Positions 1 through 4,253 of a stretch of DNA of 5,071 bases are shown one piece after another. A program made the translations under genes and the position numbers. Numbering within the stretch: the stretch's first letter is position 1; each line of letters begins with the position of its first letter. This DNA comes from Rhizobium sp. LCM 4573 (GTDB lineage Bacteria > Pseudomonadota > Alphaproteobacteria > Rhizobiales > Rhizobiaceae), in NCBI RefSeq assembly GCF_001854865.1, contig NZ_MDDW01000004.1:354371-359441 (forward strand), in the 5' to 3' direction. The notes beneath the pieces are model-generated. The model was not told where the DNA came from, searched no databases, and saw only the letters and a list, made by a program, of their open reading frames with translations.

Positions 1-66
1 TGCCGGTAAAGCCACGAAGCCGGCAAGCGCAATGCCAGCTGCCATCAACCCTCTTCTCGTTACCAT
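1..66 (-). CDS. N-terminus of an exported, probably ABC-type solute-binding protein (partial)
   Basis: Only the first 22 codons lie in the window; the gene runs off the left edge. The visible residues read MVTRRGLMAAGIALAGFVAL followed by PA. This is a typical export signal: a basic n-region (TRR) and an Ala/Gly/Leu hydrophobic core, with the cleavage site probably just beyond the edge. The TRRGLM stretch also resembles a twin-arginine (Tat) motif. The start codon is supported by a strong GGGAGGAG ribosome site (complement of 72-79) five bases upstream. A divergent LacI-family regulator and an export signal are the usual arrangement for a sugar ABC-transporter binding protein in rhizobia, so that is the inferred role. 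No part of the mature protein is visible, so another exported protein cannot be excluded. The reading frame and signal peptide are fairly sure; the function is a guess from context. Confidence 0.6.
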   Translation of the reverse strand, partial: MVTRRGLMAAGIALAGFVALPA

Positions 67-85
67 TTCTGCTCCTCCCTGAGCT

Positions 86-101
86 TAAGTGGCGCCTCTT
101 A
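86..101. promoter_or_regulatory. CpG-centred near-palindrome, candidate LacI-family operator
   Basis: The 16-mer TAAGtGGCGCCtCTTA matches its own reverse complement at seven of eight arm positions, with CG at its exact centre (93-94). Two further pairs (83/104 and 84/103) also match. LacI-family proteins whose hinge helix carries the minor-groove leucine, as the adjacent regulator does, normally bind even-length palindromes centred on CG. The site ends 20 bases before the minus-strand start codon at 66, where a bound repressor could block transcription of that gene. The symmetry is seen directly; the assignment to this regulator is inferred. Confidence 0.45.
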
Positions 102-183
102 CGCCCGGCGACCTCCTGCGCCGAGCTTATTCAATGCTATTTCACGATGGCACTGCCCGTTATGACGGCAGGTTTCTCGCTAT

Positions 184-191
184 TGTATACA
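184..191. repeat. TGTATACA palindrome, copy 1
   Basis: This is a perfect 8-bp palindrome. Read on the minus strand it extends to TGTATACAA, the same 9-mer that copy 2 shows on the plus strand, so the two copies form an inverted pair 166 bp apart. It could be a regulator site, or it could simply serve as a -10-like TATACA(A)T element. The central TA is unlike the usual CpG centre of LacI-family operators and more like some GntR-type sites. Confidence 0.4.
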
Positions 192-349
192 TTCTATCTC
201 TTTCCGGAGCTTGTTGGAGCACGAACATCCGGGTCCGCACTCTCCGAAGCCTCCGCCACTCCTTCGAAATTTAAAGCAGCACCTACATCGATCAAACGTA
301 CACGCATGACCGCGACCTTCCTCCTCTTTCCCGGCTTCAAGGTAAGGCC

Positions 350-357
350 TGTATACA
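350..357. repeat. TGTATACA palindrome, copy 2
   Basis: This is the second copy of the 8-bp palindrome, reading TGTATACAA on the plus strand. It lies six bases downstream, on the minus strand, of a perfect TTGACA hexamer (complement of 363-368). If that hexamer is a -35 element of a minus-strand promoter, the palindrome falls in the promoter spacer, where a bound regulator would repress. The -10 partner of that promoter is poor, so this is tentative. Confidence 0.4.
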
Positions 358-549
358 AGAAGTGTCAATATGAAGCCGCCCAAGAGGCAGCCAGCGGGCG
401 CTCTTGCAAAATCCTCGAGAGAATCGCCTGGACGCTCTATTCGATTTTCATTTTTTCCTCACATCGGCTATCCCGCTAAGTCGGAACATGATGCGGTGAT
501 CGGGCGGCGTTGCTCATCAGACATTTCATGGCCTGACAGGCGGGTTCAC

Positions 550-1569
550 ATGGGCGATCGACCGAAGATCAAGGACATTGCAGAACTGGCGGGCGTCTCC
601 GTCGCCACGGTTTCCCGGGCGCTCAGCGATAGCGATCTGGTGACCGAGGAGACCCGCAGGCGCATTCACGAACTGGCGCGCCAGATGGATTACCGTCCGA
701 ATGTCAGTGCCCGTAATCTCCGCACCCGTAAATCCCAGGCCGTACTCCTCGTCGTTCGGGATGTCGGCAATCCGTTCTATCTGGACATCCTGAAGGGGGT
801 CGAAGCGACAGCGCGCGAGGCCGGCTACGCGGTATTGATGGGAAATACCGAGAACGATGCCTCCCGCGAGGCCGAATATTTCAACATGCTGCGTGACGGG
901 CATGCCGACGGCATGATCCTGATGACCGGAAAATTGCCCTCCGCAAGCGAGGAGACGATGCGTTTCCGGGCCGACCTTCCGGTGGTCGTCGCACTTGAAC
1001 TCGTTGGCGACTCAAGCTTTCCCCATGTCCAGATCGACAATGTTGCCGCCGCGCGCGAGGCGGTCGAACATCTCATCACGCTCGGCCACACGCGGATTGC
1101 GCACATCACCGGCCCCGTTCCCGAGATCCTGAGCGTTCACCGCAGAGAAGGCTATCGGCAGGCGATGCGCGAGTCTGGTCTGAGGATCCCCGAGGGCTAC
1201 GAGGTGCGCGGCGATTACCTCCTGGGAAGCGGGCAGGAATGCTGCCGCAGACTTTTCGAGCTACTCGAACCACCCACGGCAATTTTCGTCGCCAATGACG
1301 AGATGGCCTACGGCGCCGTGCACGAGTTGCGTAGATTGGGCCACAACGTGCCCGAAGATGTCTCCGTCGTGGGCTTTGACGATCTCTACTTGAGCAAGGC
1401 TTTCTATCCGCCGCTGACGACTGTCAGCCAGCCGCGCACCGAAATCGGCCGCACGGCAATGACACTGCTTCTGAAGATATTGGCAGGCAGCGAGAACGGC
1501 TGGCGGGATCCCGTAGTATTGCCCACCACACTGAAGATCCGCGGCAGCACAGCGGTCCCTCGAAATTGA
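550..1569 (+). CDS. LacI/GalR-family transcriptional regulator
   Basis: A complete 339-residue protein of normal length for the family, acting as a cytoplasmic DNA-binding repressor that usually responds to a sugar. Residues 7-25 form the LacI helix-turn-helix (KDIAELAGVSVATVSRAL). Residues 48-62 (YRPN, then SARNLRTRKS) are the hinge helix, with Leu57 as the expected minor-groove intercalating residue. From about residue 63 to the end is a periplasmic-binding-protein-like ligand domain. It carries the usual marks DVGNPFY, IDN, HLITLGHTRIAHITG, FVANDEMAYG and VVGFDD, then the TTVSQP segment. The start at 550 places the helix-turn-helix at the usual distance from the N-terminus; an in-frame ATG at 370 would add 60 residues without family likeness. 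The ribosome site is weak (AGGCGG at 538-543). The gene is divergent from an exported-protein gene, which it probably regulates. The family is certain; the ligand cannot be told. Confidence 0.95.
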   Translation: MGDRPKIKDIAELAGVSVATVSRALSDSDLVTEETRRRIHELARQMDYRPNVSARNLRTRKSQAVLLVVRDVGNPFYLDILKGVEATAREAGYAVLMGNTENDASREAEYFNMLRDGHADGMILMTGKLPSASEETMRFRADLPVVVALELVGDSSFPHVQIDNVAAAREAVEHLITLGHTRIAHITGPVPEILSVHRREGYRQAMRESGLRIPEGYEVRGDYLLGSGQECCRRLFELLEPPTAIFVANDEMAYGAVHELRRLGHNVPEDVSVVGFDDLYLSKAFYPPLTTVSQPRTEIGRTAMTLLLKILAGSENGWRDPVVLPTTLKIRGSTAVPRN

Positions 1570-1585
1570 CTTCCGCCAAGCGGCC

Positions 1586-1611
1586 GGAACGCATCGTTGA
1601 ATTATGCCGTT
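1586..1611 (+). promoter_or_regulatory. EcfG/RpoE2-type general stress promoter of the AI-2E gene
   Basis: GGAAC at 1586-1590 is followed after exactly 17 bases by CGTT at 1608-1611. This is a full match to the alphaproteobacterial EcfG consensus (GGAAC, 16-17 bases, CGTT; in Sinorhizobium meliloti RpoE2 given as GGAAC, 18-19 bases, TT). Transcription would start near 1617-1620, leaving a leader of about 25 bases with the GGAGG ribosome site and the ATG at 1643. It lies in the 73-bp gap after the lacI-type gene, so the AI-2E gene is probably transcribed independently of that regulator. Confidence 0.7.
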
Positions 1612-1630
1612 ATCCGAGCGTTTCGCGATC

Positions 1631-1635
1631 GGAGG
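1631..1635 (+). promoter_or_regulatory. Ribosome binding site that fixes the AI-2E start at 1643
   Basis: GGAGG lies seven bases before the ATG at 1643. The alternative in-frame ATG at 1604 has no such site and falls inside the proposed EcfG promoter, upstream of the predicted transcript start. Confidence 0.8.
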
Positions 1636-1642
1636 CATCGGA

Positions 1643-2701
1643 ATGCCCGTGCAGCATATCAGCTTCTATGTCCTCCTCATTCTGGTGACGATCGCCTTCA
1701 TTGCTGTCATCTTGCCCTTCTACTCCGCTGTTTTCTGGGCTATCGTGCTGGCGATCATCTTCTTTCCGGTCCATGCGCGGATCGAAAACTACCTCGGCGA
1801 ACATCGGAATGCCGCCGCGGCGCTCTCCGTGCTCATGTGCCTCTGCCTCGTCATCATTCCGGGACTGGCGATTCTGAGTTCGCTGATCCAGGAGGGAAAT
1901 AGCCTTTATCAGCGCGTCAGCAGCGGCGAGATCGATCTGGGCAACCTGCTCCGGCAAGCAGAAGAGATCCTGCCCCTGTTCGTTCGCGAATGGCTTCATT
2001 CGCTGCAGGTGAATGGTTTTGCCGCCCTGCAGGAGCGGCTTTCCTCGGCCTTCATGCAGGGCGGGCGCTTCTTCGCCGGGCGTGTTCTGACGATCGGCCA
2101 GAACACGTTGCAGTTCTTCGTCACCTTCGGGGTGATGCTTTACATGCTCTTTTTCTTTTTCCGCGACGGTCGTTTTCTCGCCCGCACCATCAGGCGCGCC
2201 GTTCCCTTGAGCGAAAAGCATACCCGGCAGTTCGCCTCGAGGTTCACCTCTGTTATTCGCGCCACGATCAGAGGCAATATCATCATCGCGGTCATACAGG
2301 GCATGATCGGTGGGCTCGCCTTCTGGACCCTCGGCATCGAGCCGGCCCTGCTATGGGGCGTGCTGATGACTTTCCTCTCCTTGCTTCCGGCTGTCGGAGC
2401 AGCACTCGTATGGGTTCCCGCCGCGCTTTATCTCGCTTTGGCCGTTTCCTGGATCAAAGCCGCCATTCTGGTGTTCGTCGGCATCTTCGTCATCGGCCTT
2501 GTCGACAACCTTCTGAGACCCCCGTTGGTCGGCAAGGAGACCAGGCTTCCGGACTATCTCGTACTGATCTCGACGATCGGCGGCATATCACTACTGGGCA
2601 TAAACGGCTTCGTCATCGGGCCGCTCGTCACCGCTCTCTTCATAGCTGCCTGGGGCATCTTCATCGAAGAAAGGGGACCGGAGGAGATCACCCGCGACTA
2701 A
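1643..2701 (+). CDS. AI-2E family (PerM/YdiK-like) membrane transporter protein
   Basis: A 352-residue integral inner-membrane protein of usual length for the AI-2E/PerM family (PF01594). It opens with hydrophobic segments at about 8-24, 28-42 and 58-82, then a soluble region (about 85-150) typical of the family. The C-terminal half holds further membrane segments and the conserved marks: FFFFRDG (170-176), GNIIIAVIQGMIGG (211-224), LLPAVGAALVWVPAALYL (247-264), and the signature DNLLRPPLVG (288-297) followed by LISTIGGISLLGINGFVIGP (308-327). Family members have been linked to export of the signal AI-2 (TqsA) and to Na+/H+ antiport; the substrate here is unknown, and the family name should not be read as proof of quorum signalling. 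An EcfG-type promoter lies directly upstream, suggesting stress induction. An 82-bp gap with its own promoter candidate separates it from the next gene. Confidence 0.92.
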   Translation: MPVQHISFYVLLILVTIAFIAVILPFYSAVFWAIVLAIIFFPVHARIENYLGEHRNAAAALSVLMCLCLVIIPGLAILSSLIQEGNSLYQRVSSGEIDLGNLLRQAEEILPLFVREWLHSLQVNGFAALQERLSSAFMQGGRFFAGRVLTIGQNTLQFFVTFGVMLYMLFFFFRDGRFLARTIRRAVPLSEKHTRQFASRFTSVIRATIRGNIIIAVIQGMIGGLAFWTLGIEPALLWGVLMTFLSLLPAVGAALVWVPAALYLALAVSWIKAAILVFVGIFVIGLVDNLLRPPLVGKETRLPDYLVLISTIGGISLLGINGFVIGPLVTALFIAAWGIFIEERGPEEITRD

Positions 2702-2726
2702 GCCTTCGGCAAAACAAAAACGCCAA

Positions 2727-2751
2727 GGAACCATGCCCTGAAAAGGTAGTT
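2727..2751 (+). promoter_or_regulatory. EcfG/RpoE2-type promoter candidate for the DUF2267-PEBP-CBS genes
   Basis: GGAAC at 2727-2731 is followed after 16 bases by AGTT (2748-2751). It therefore satisfies the RpoE2 form GGAAC, 18 bases, TT and misses the stricter CGTT only at its first base. The predicted transcript start near 2757-2760 leaves a leader of about 25 bases before the ATG at 2784, almost the same geometry as the promoter at 1586-1611. It sits in the 82-bp gap after the AI-2E gene. Confidence 0.6.
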
Positions 2752-2783
2752 CGACGGGTAAAACATCGTGATGGAGGTGAGTC

Positions 2784-3224
2784 ATGAGTGCTACGGGTAT
2801 TCAAGTCTTCGACAAAACCCTGCAGATCACCAATACCTGGCTGGACGATCTCATGGAGGATCACGGACCGGACCGCCAACTTGCCTGGCACATGCTGGGT
2901 GCCGTGCTGCATACACTGCGGGACAGGCTGCAACCCGATCTCGCCGCCCACCTGTCGGCACAATTGCCGCTCTTGGTGCGAGGCGCTTATTACGACCGCT
3001 ACGAACCCTCCAAACAGCCGACCCGCTCGCGATCGCTGGATGAATTTCTTTCTCAGGTGAACGAGGAACTTTCCTTCTCCCGTCCGGTGGATACAAAGGA
3101 GGCGGTACGCTCCGTATTCCGGGTGCTCTCCCATTACATCGATCCGGGCGAAGTCCGCAAAGTTCGGGCTGCCCTACCGCAGGACGTACAGGCGCTCTGG
3201 CCCGATCCGGAAAAACTGCACTGA
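2784..3224 (+). CDS. DUF2267 family protein
   Basis: A 146-residue, probably cytoplasmic, mostly helical protein of the DUF2267 family (PF10025), whose molecular role is not established. Two similar helical blocks are visible. The first, at about 34-75, includes AWHMLGAVLHTLRDRL, HLSAQLPLLVRGAYYDRYEP; the second, at about 106-141, includes AVRSVFRVLSHYIDPGEVRK, AALPQDVQALWP. This pattern of AV.R.L and A.LP...L.P is the family's hallmark. There is no signal peptide or membrane segment. The start is fixed by GGAGGTGA (2773-2780), a near-perfect match to the 16S tail, three bases before the ATG. It is the first gene of a likely three-gene unit (24-bp gap to the next gene) with an EcfG-like promoter upstream, which suggests a role in general stress physiology. 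Family assignment is firm; function is unknown. Confidence 0.9.
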   Translation: MSATGIQVFDKTLQITNTWLDDLMEDHGPDRQLAWHMLGAVLHTLRDRLQPDLAAHLSAQLPLLVRGAYYDRYEPSKQPTRSRSLDEFLSQVNEELSFSRPVDTKEAVRSVFRVLSHYIDPGEVRKVRAALPQDVQALWPDPEKLH

Positions 3225-3248
3225 ATTCTACAAGCCAGGGAGAGAAAG

Positions 3249-3713
3249 ATGGGTCTCACTCTGATTAGTCCGGCATTCGCGGAAGATGCGCAGATACCGG
3301 AGAAATACACGCGTCTCGGCAGAAACCTCATGCCCCCCCTCAAATGGAGCGGCGCACCGGCCGAGGTGAAAAGCTTCGCCCTCGTCATCGAGGATCCGGA
3401 CGCACCGAGCGGTACTTTTCGCCATTGCGGCGTGTTCAACATCCCGCCGAACTGGAGTGAGCTGCCGGAGAGCGCCGATACCGCTCCGGGCGGAGGCCCT
3501 CGTTTTTCCAGGAACGATTTCGGCAACGCCCGTTACGACGGGCCGCAGCCGCCCAAAGGCCATGGCATCCATCACTATCACTTCCGGCTTGCAGCGCTCG
3601 ACGTGCCGAAGCTCACCGTGCCGGATGCCGCCGGGATAGAGATAATGTGGAAGGAGGCCCGCAAGCACGCGCTTTCCGAGGCGTCACTCACCGGAACATT
3701 CGAAGTTCAATAA
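3249..3713 (+). CDS. YbhB/YbcL family PEBP (Raf kinase inhibitor-like) protein
   Basis: A 154-residue protein of the phosphatidylethanolamine-binding-protein superfamily, bacterial YbhB/YbcL branch, of usual length. The N-terminal part shows IPEKYT (16-21) and NLMPPLKWSGAP (26-37). The ligand-pocket motif DPDAP is at 49-53, followed by RHCGVFNIP (58-66). The second conserved region is YDGPQPPKGHG, then HHYHFRLAALD (108-118). No export signal is seen, so it should be cytoplasmic like E. coli YbhB. In many relatives the histidine of the HCG stretch is followed by an aromatic Trp; here it is Cys60. The physiological role of bacterial members is poorly known; binding of phospholipid head groups or small anionic ligands is proposed by homology. 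A GGGAGAG ribosome site (3238-3244) precedes the ATG. The short gap after the DUF2267 gene points to co-transcription. Confidence 0.93.
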   Translation: MGLTLISPAFAEDAQIPEKYTRLGRNLMPPLKWSGAPAEVKSFALVIEDPDAPSGTFRHCGVFNIPPNWSELPESADTAPGGGPRFSRNDFGNARYDGPQPPKGHGIHHYHFRLAALDVPKLTVPDAAGIEIMWKEARKHALSEASLTGTFEVQ

Positions 3714-3717
3714 CATT
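3693..3717 (+). promoter_or_regulatory. Possible third EcfG/RpoE2-type promoter, for the CBS gene
   Basis: GGAAC at 3693-3697 is followed after 16 bases by CATT (3714-3717), which satisfies GGAAC, 18 bases, TT. The -10 end lies 39 bases before the CBS start codon, giving a predicted leader of about 30 bases. The -35 part overlaps the last codons of the PEBP gene, so GGAAC may be there for coding reasons. This is weaker than the other two candidates. Confidence 0.35.
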
Positions 3718-3742
3718 GAAGGCATGCTCGACAATTCAACAA

Positions 3743-3750
3743 GGGAGGTG
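3743..3750 (+). promoter_or_regulatory. Ribosome binding site that fixes the CBS gene start at 3757
   Basis: GGGAGGTG ends six bases before the ATG at 3757. The in-frame ATG at 3724 lacks a comparable site, would add 11 residues not typical of the family, and would place this strong site inside the coding sequence. Confidence 0.8.
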
Positions 3751-3756
3751 TCAGCC

Positions 3757-4182
3757 ATGAAAGTTTCGGAAATCATGTCCCGCGATGTCCAGATCGCGAA
3801 CCCTCAGCAGACGATTGCCGAAATCGCCCGGATAATGGCGGATCGGGAAATCGGGTTCTTGCCGGTGGGAGAGGATGATCGCCTGGTTGGAACGATCACC
3901 GACCGCGACATTGTCATCCGTGCCGTCGCCGATGGTCTCGGAGGCGAGACGAAGGTGCGCGAAGTGATGTCCCGCGACGTCAAATACTGCTTCGAGGACG
4001 AGGATGTCGACGAGGTCGCGCATAACATGGGCGATATCCAGGTCCGGCGCCTTCCGGTGGTCAGCCAGGAGAAGCGGTTGACCGGCGTCGTTTCCATAGG
4101 CGACGCGGCACTCGCCGAGACCGCTGCCGCCGGCATGGGCTTGAAAGAAGTCGCCCGGCCCGGCGGAGCGCATGCGCATTAA
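3757..4182 (+). CDS. Stand-alone protein with two CBS domains
   Basis: A 141-residue cytoplasmic protein made of one Bateman module (a pair of CBS domains) and little else. The first domain runs from about 1 to 58: MKVSEIMSRDV, then IARIMADREIGFLPV (23-37), then GTITDRDIVIRAVADG (45-60). The second runs from about 66 to 122: VREVMSRDV (67-75), then VRRLPVV (96-102) and LTGVVSIGDAAL (108-119). The short tail ends in HAH. CBS pairs commonly bind adenine nucleotides (AMP, ATP, NAD) or S-adenosylmethionine and act as energy or stress sensors; the TDRD stretch is typical of ribose-binding positions in such domains. No catalytic or channel domain is attached, so any partner is encoded elsewhere. 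It follows the PEBP gene by 43 bp and is last in the plus-strand run. It may be co-transcribed with the two genes before it or served by its own stress promoter. Confidence 0.93.
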   Translation: MKVSEIMSRDVQIANPQQTIAEIARIMADREIGFLPVGEDDRLVGTITDRDIVIRAVADGLGGETKVREVMSRDVKYCFEDEDVDEVAHNMGDIQVRRLPVVSQEKRLTGVVSIGDAALAETAAAGMGLKEVARPGGAHAH

Positions 4183-4205
4183 CGGGTTGGCGGCAGCCAG
4201 TCCCG
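4183..4205 (+). other. Hairpin directly after the CBS stop codon
   Basis: CGGG (4183-4186) and TTGGC (4187-4191) pair with GCCAG (4196-4200) and CCCG (4202-4205) around a four-base loop. One T is bulged and one pair is a G-T wobble. It begins immediately after the TAA and could stabilise the mRNA end or assist the stronger terminator hairpin next to it. There is no T-run after it. Confidence 0.4.
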
Positions 4206-4211
4206 ACCGCA

Positions 4212-4250
4212 GATGGAAAGGCCGGGAAACCTATTCCCGGCCTTTCCATC
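4212..4250. terminator. Bidirectional terminator hairpin between convergent genes
   Basis: The arms at 4212-4228 and 4234-4250 form a perfect 17-bp stem (GATGGAAAGGCCGGGAA on the left) around the five-base loop ACCTA. It sits in the 71-bp gap between two converging stop codons (4182 plus, 4254 minus), where one symmetric hairpin can serve both transcripts. No classical T-run follows on either strand, so termination may be helped by the AT-rich base of the stem or by Rho. The structure is certain; its efficiency is not known. Confidence 0.8.
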
Positions 4251-4253
4251 ACA

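Larger units (their letters stand above)
67..549. other. Divergent regulatory spacer between the exported-protein gene and the LacI-family gene
   Basis: This 483-bp stretch separates two divergent genes and has no convincing coding sequence. Open frames exist (for example 147-479 plus and 180-383 minus), but they lack ribosome sites and recognisable protein features. The spacer contains a CpG-centred near-palindrome at 86-101, two copies of TGTATACA at 184-191 and 350-357, and a minus-strand TTGACA hexamer (complement of 363-368). That hexamer could be a -35 element, but only weak -10 candidates (TTACCT or TACCTT, 17-18 bp away) follow. The length is generous for a simple bidirectional promoter, so long 5' leaders, several operators or a small RNA are possible; none can be shown from sequence alone. 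Confidence 0.6.

Noticed and set aside
153..171. CTGCC/GGCAG inverted repeat in the divergent spacer.
   Set aside because: Only five pairs with a nine-base centre; not above what a GC-rich spacer gives by chance.
147..479. 110-codon open frame in the divergent spacer.
   Set aside because: No ribosome site, no recognisable motif, and it spans the candidate regulatory sites; composition does not look like the neighbouring genes.
483..511. GGAAC (483-487) and CGTT (508-511) before the LacI-type gene, resembling an EcfG promoter.
   Set aside because: The spacer is 20 bases, too long for the 16-17 required, and a transcript start there would lie just ahead of a weak ribosome site. Kept out of the feature list.
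370..549. In-frame upstream extension of the LacI-type gene (60 extra residues from an ATG at 370).
   Set aside because: The added residues have no family likeness and no good ribosome site; the start at 550 puts the helix-turn-helix at the normal place.
1571..1589. Small inverted repeat (TTCCG and CGGAA) after the LacI-type gene as a terminator.
   Set aside because: Only five pairs with a nine-base loop and no T-run; the CGGAA half overlaps the EcfG -35 element, which explains it better.
1610..2221. Minus-strand open frame (203 codons) opposite the AI-2E gene.
   Set aside because: Highly charged, low-complexity product typical of an antisense shadow of a hydrophobic gene; no recognisable domain.
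1990..2787. Long plus-strand open frame (265 codons) overlapping the AI-2E gene.
   Set aside because: It is a frame-shifted shadow in GC-rich coding DNA, rich in Arg, His and Ser and without any domain; the AI-2E frame has clear family motifs over the same bases.
3065..3090. GGAAC inside the DUF2267 gene as a promoter for the PEBP gene.
   Set aside because: No CGTT or TT at the required spacing, and it is too far (about 160 bp) from the next start codon.
3724..3756. Earlier in-frame ATG for the CBS gene.
   Set aside because: The GGGAGGTG site at 3743-3750 lies inside this extension and points to the ATG at 3757, which gives the standard CBS-protein N-terminus.
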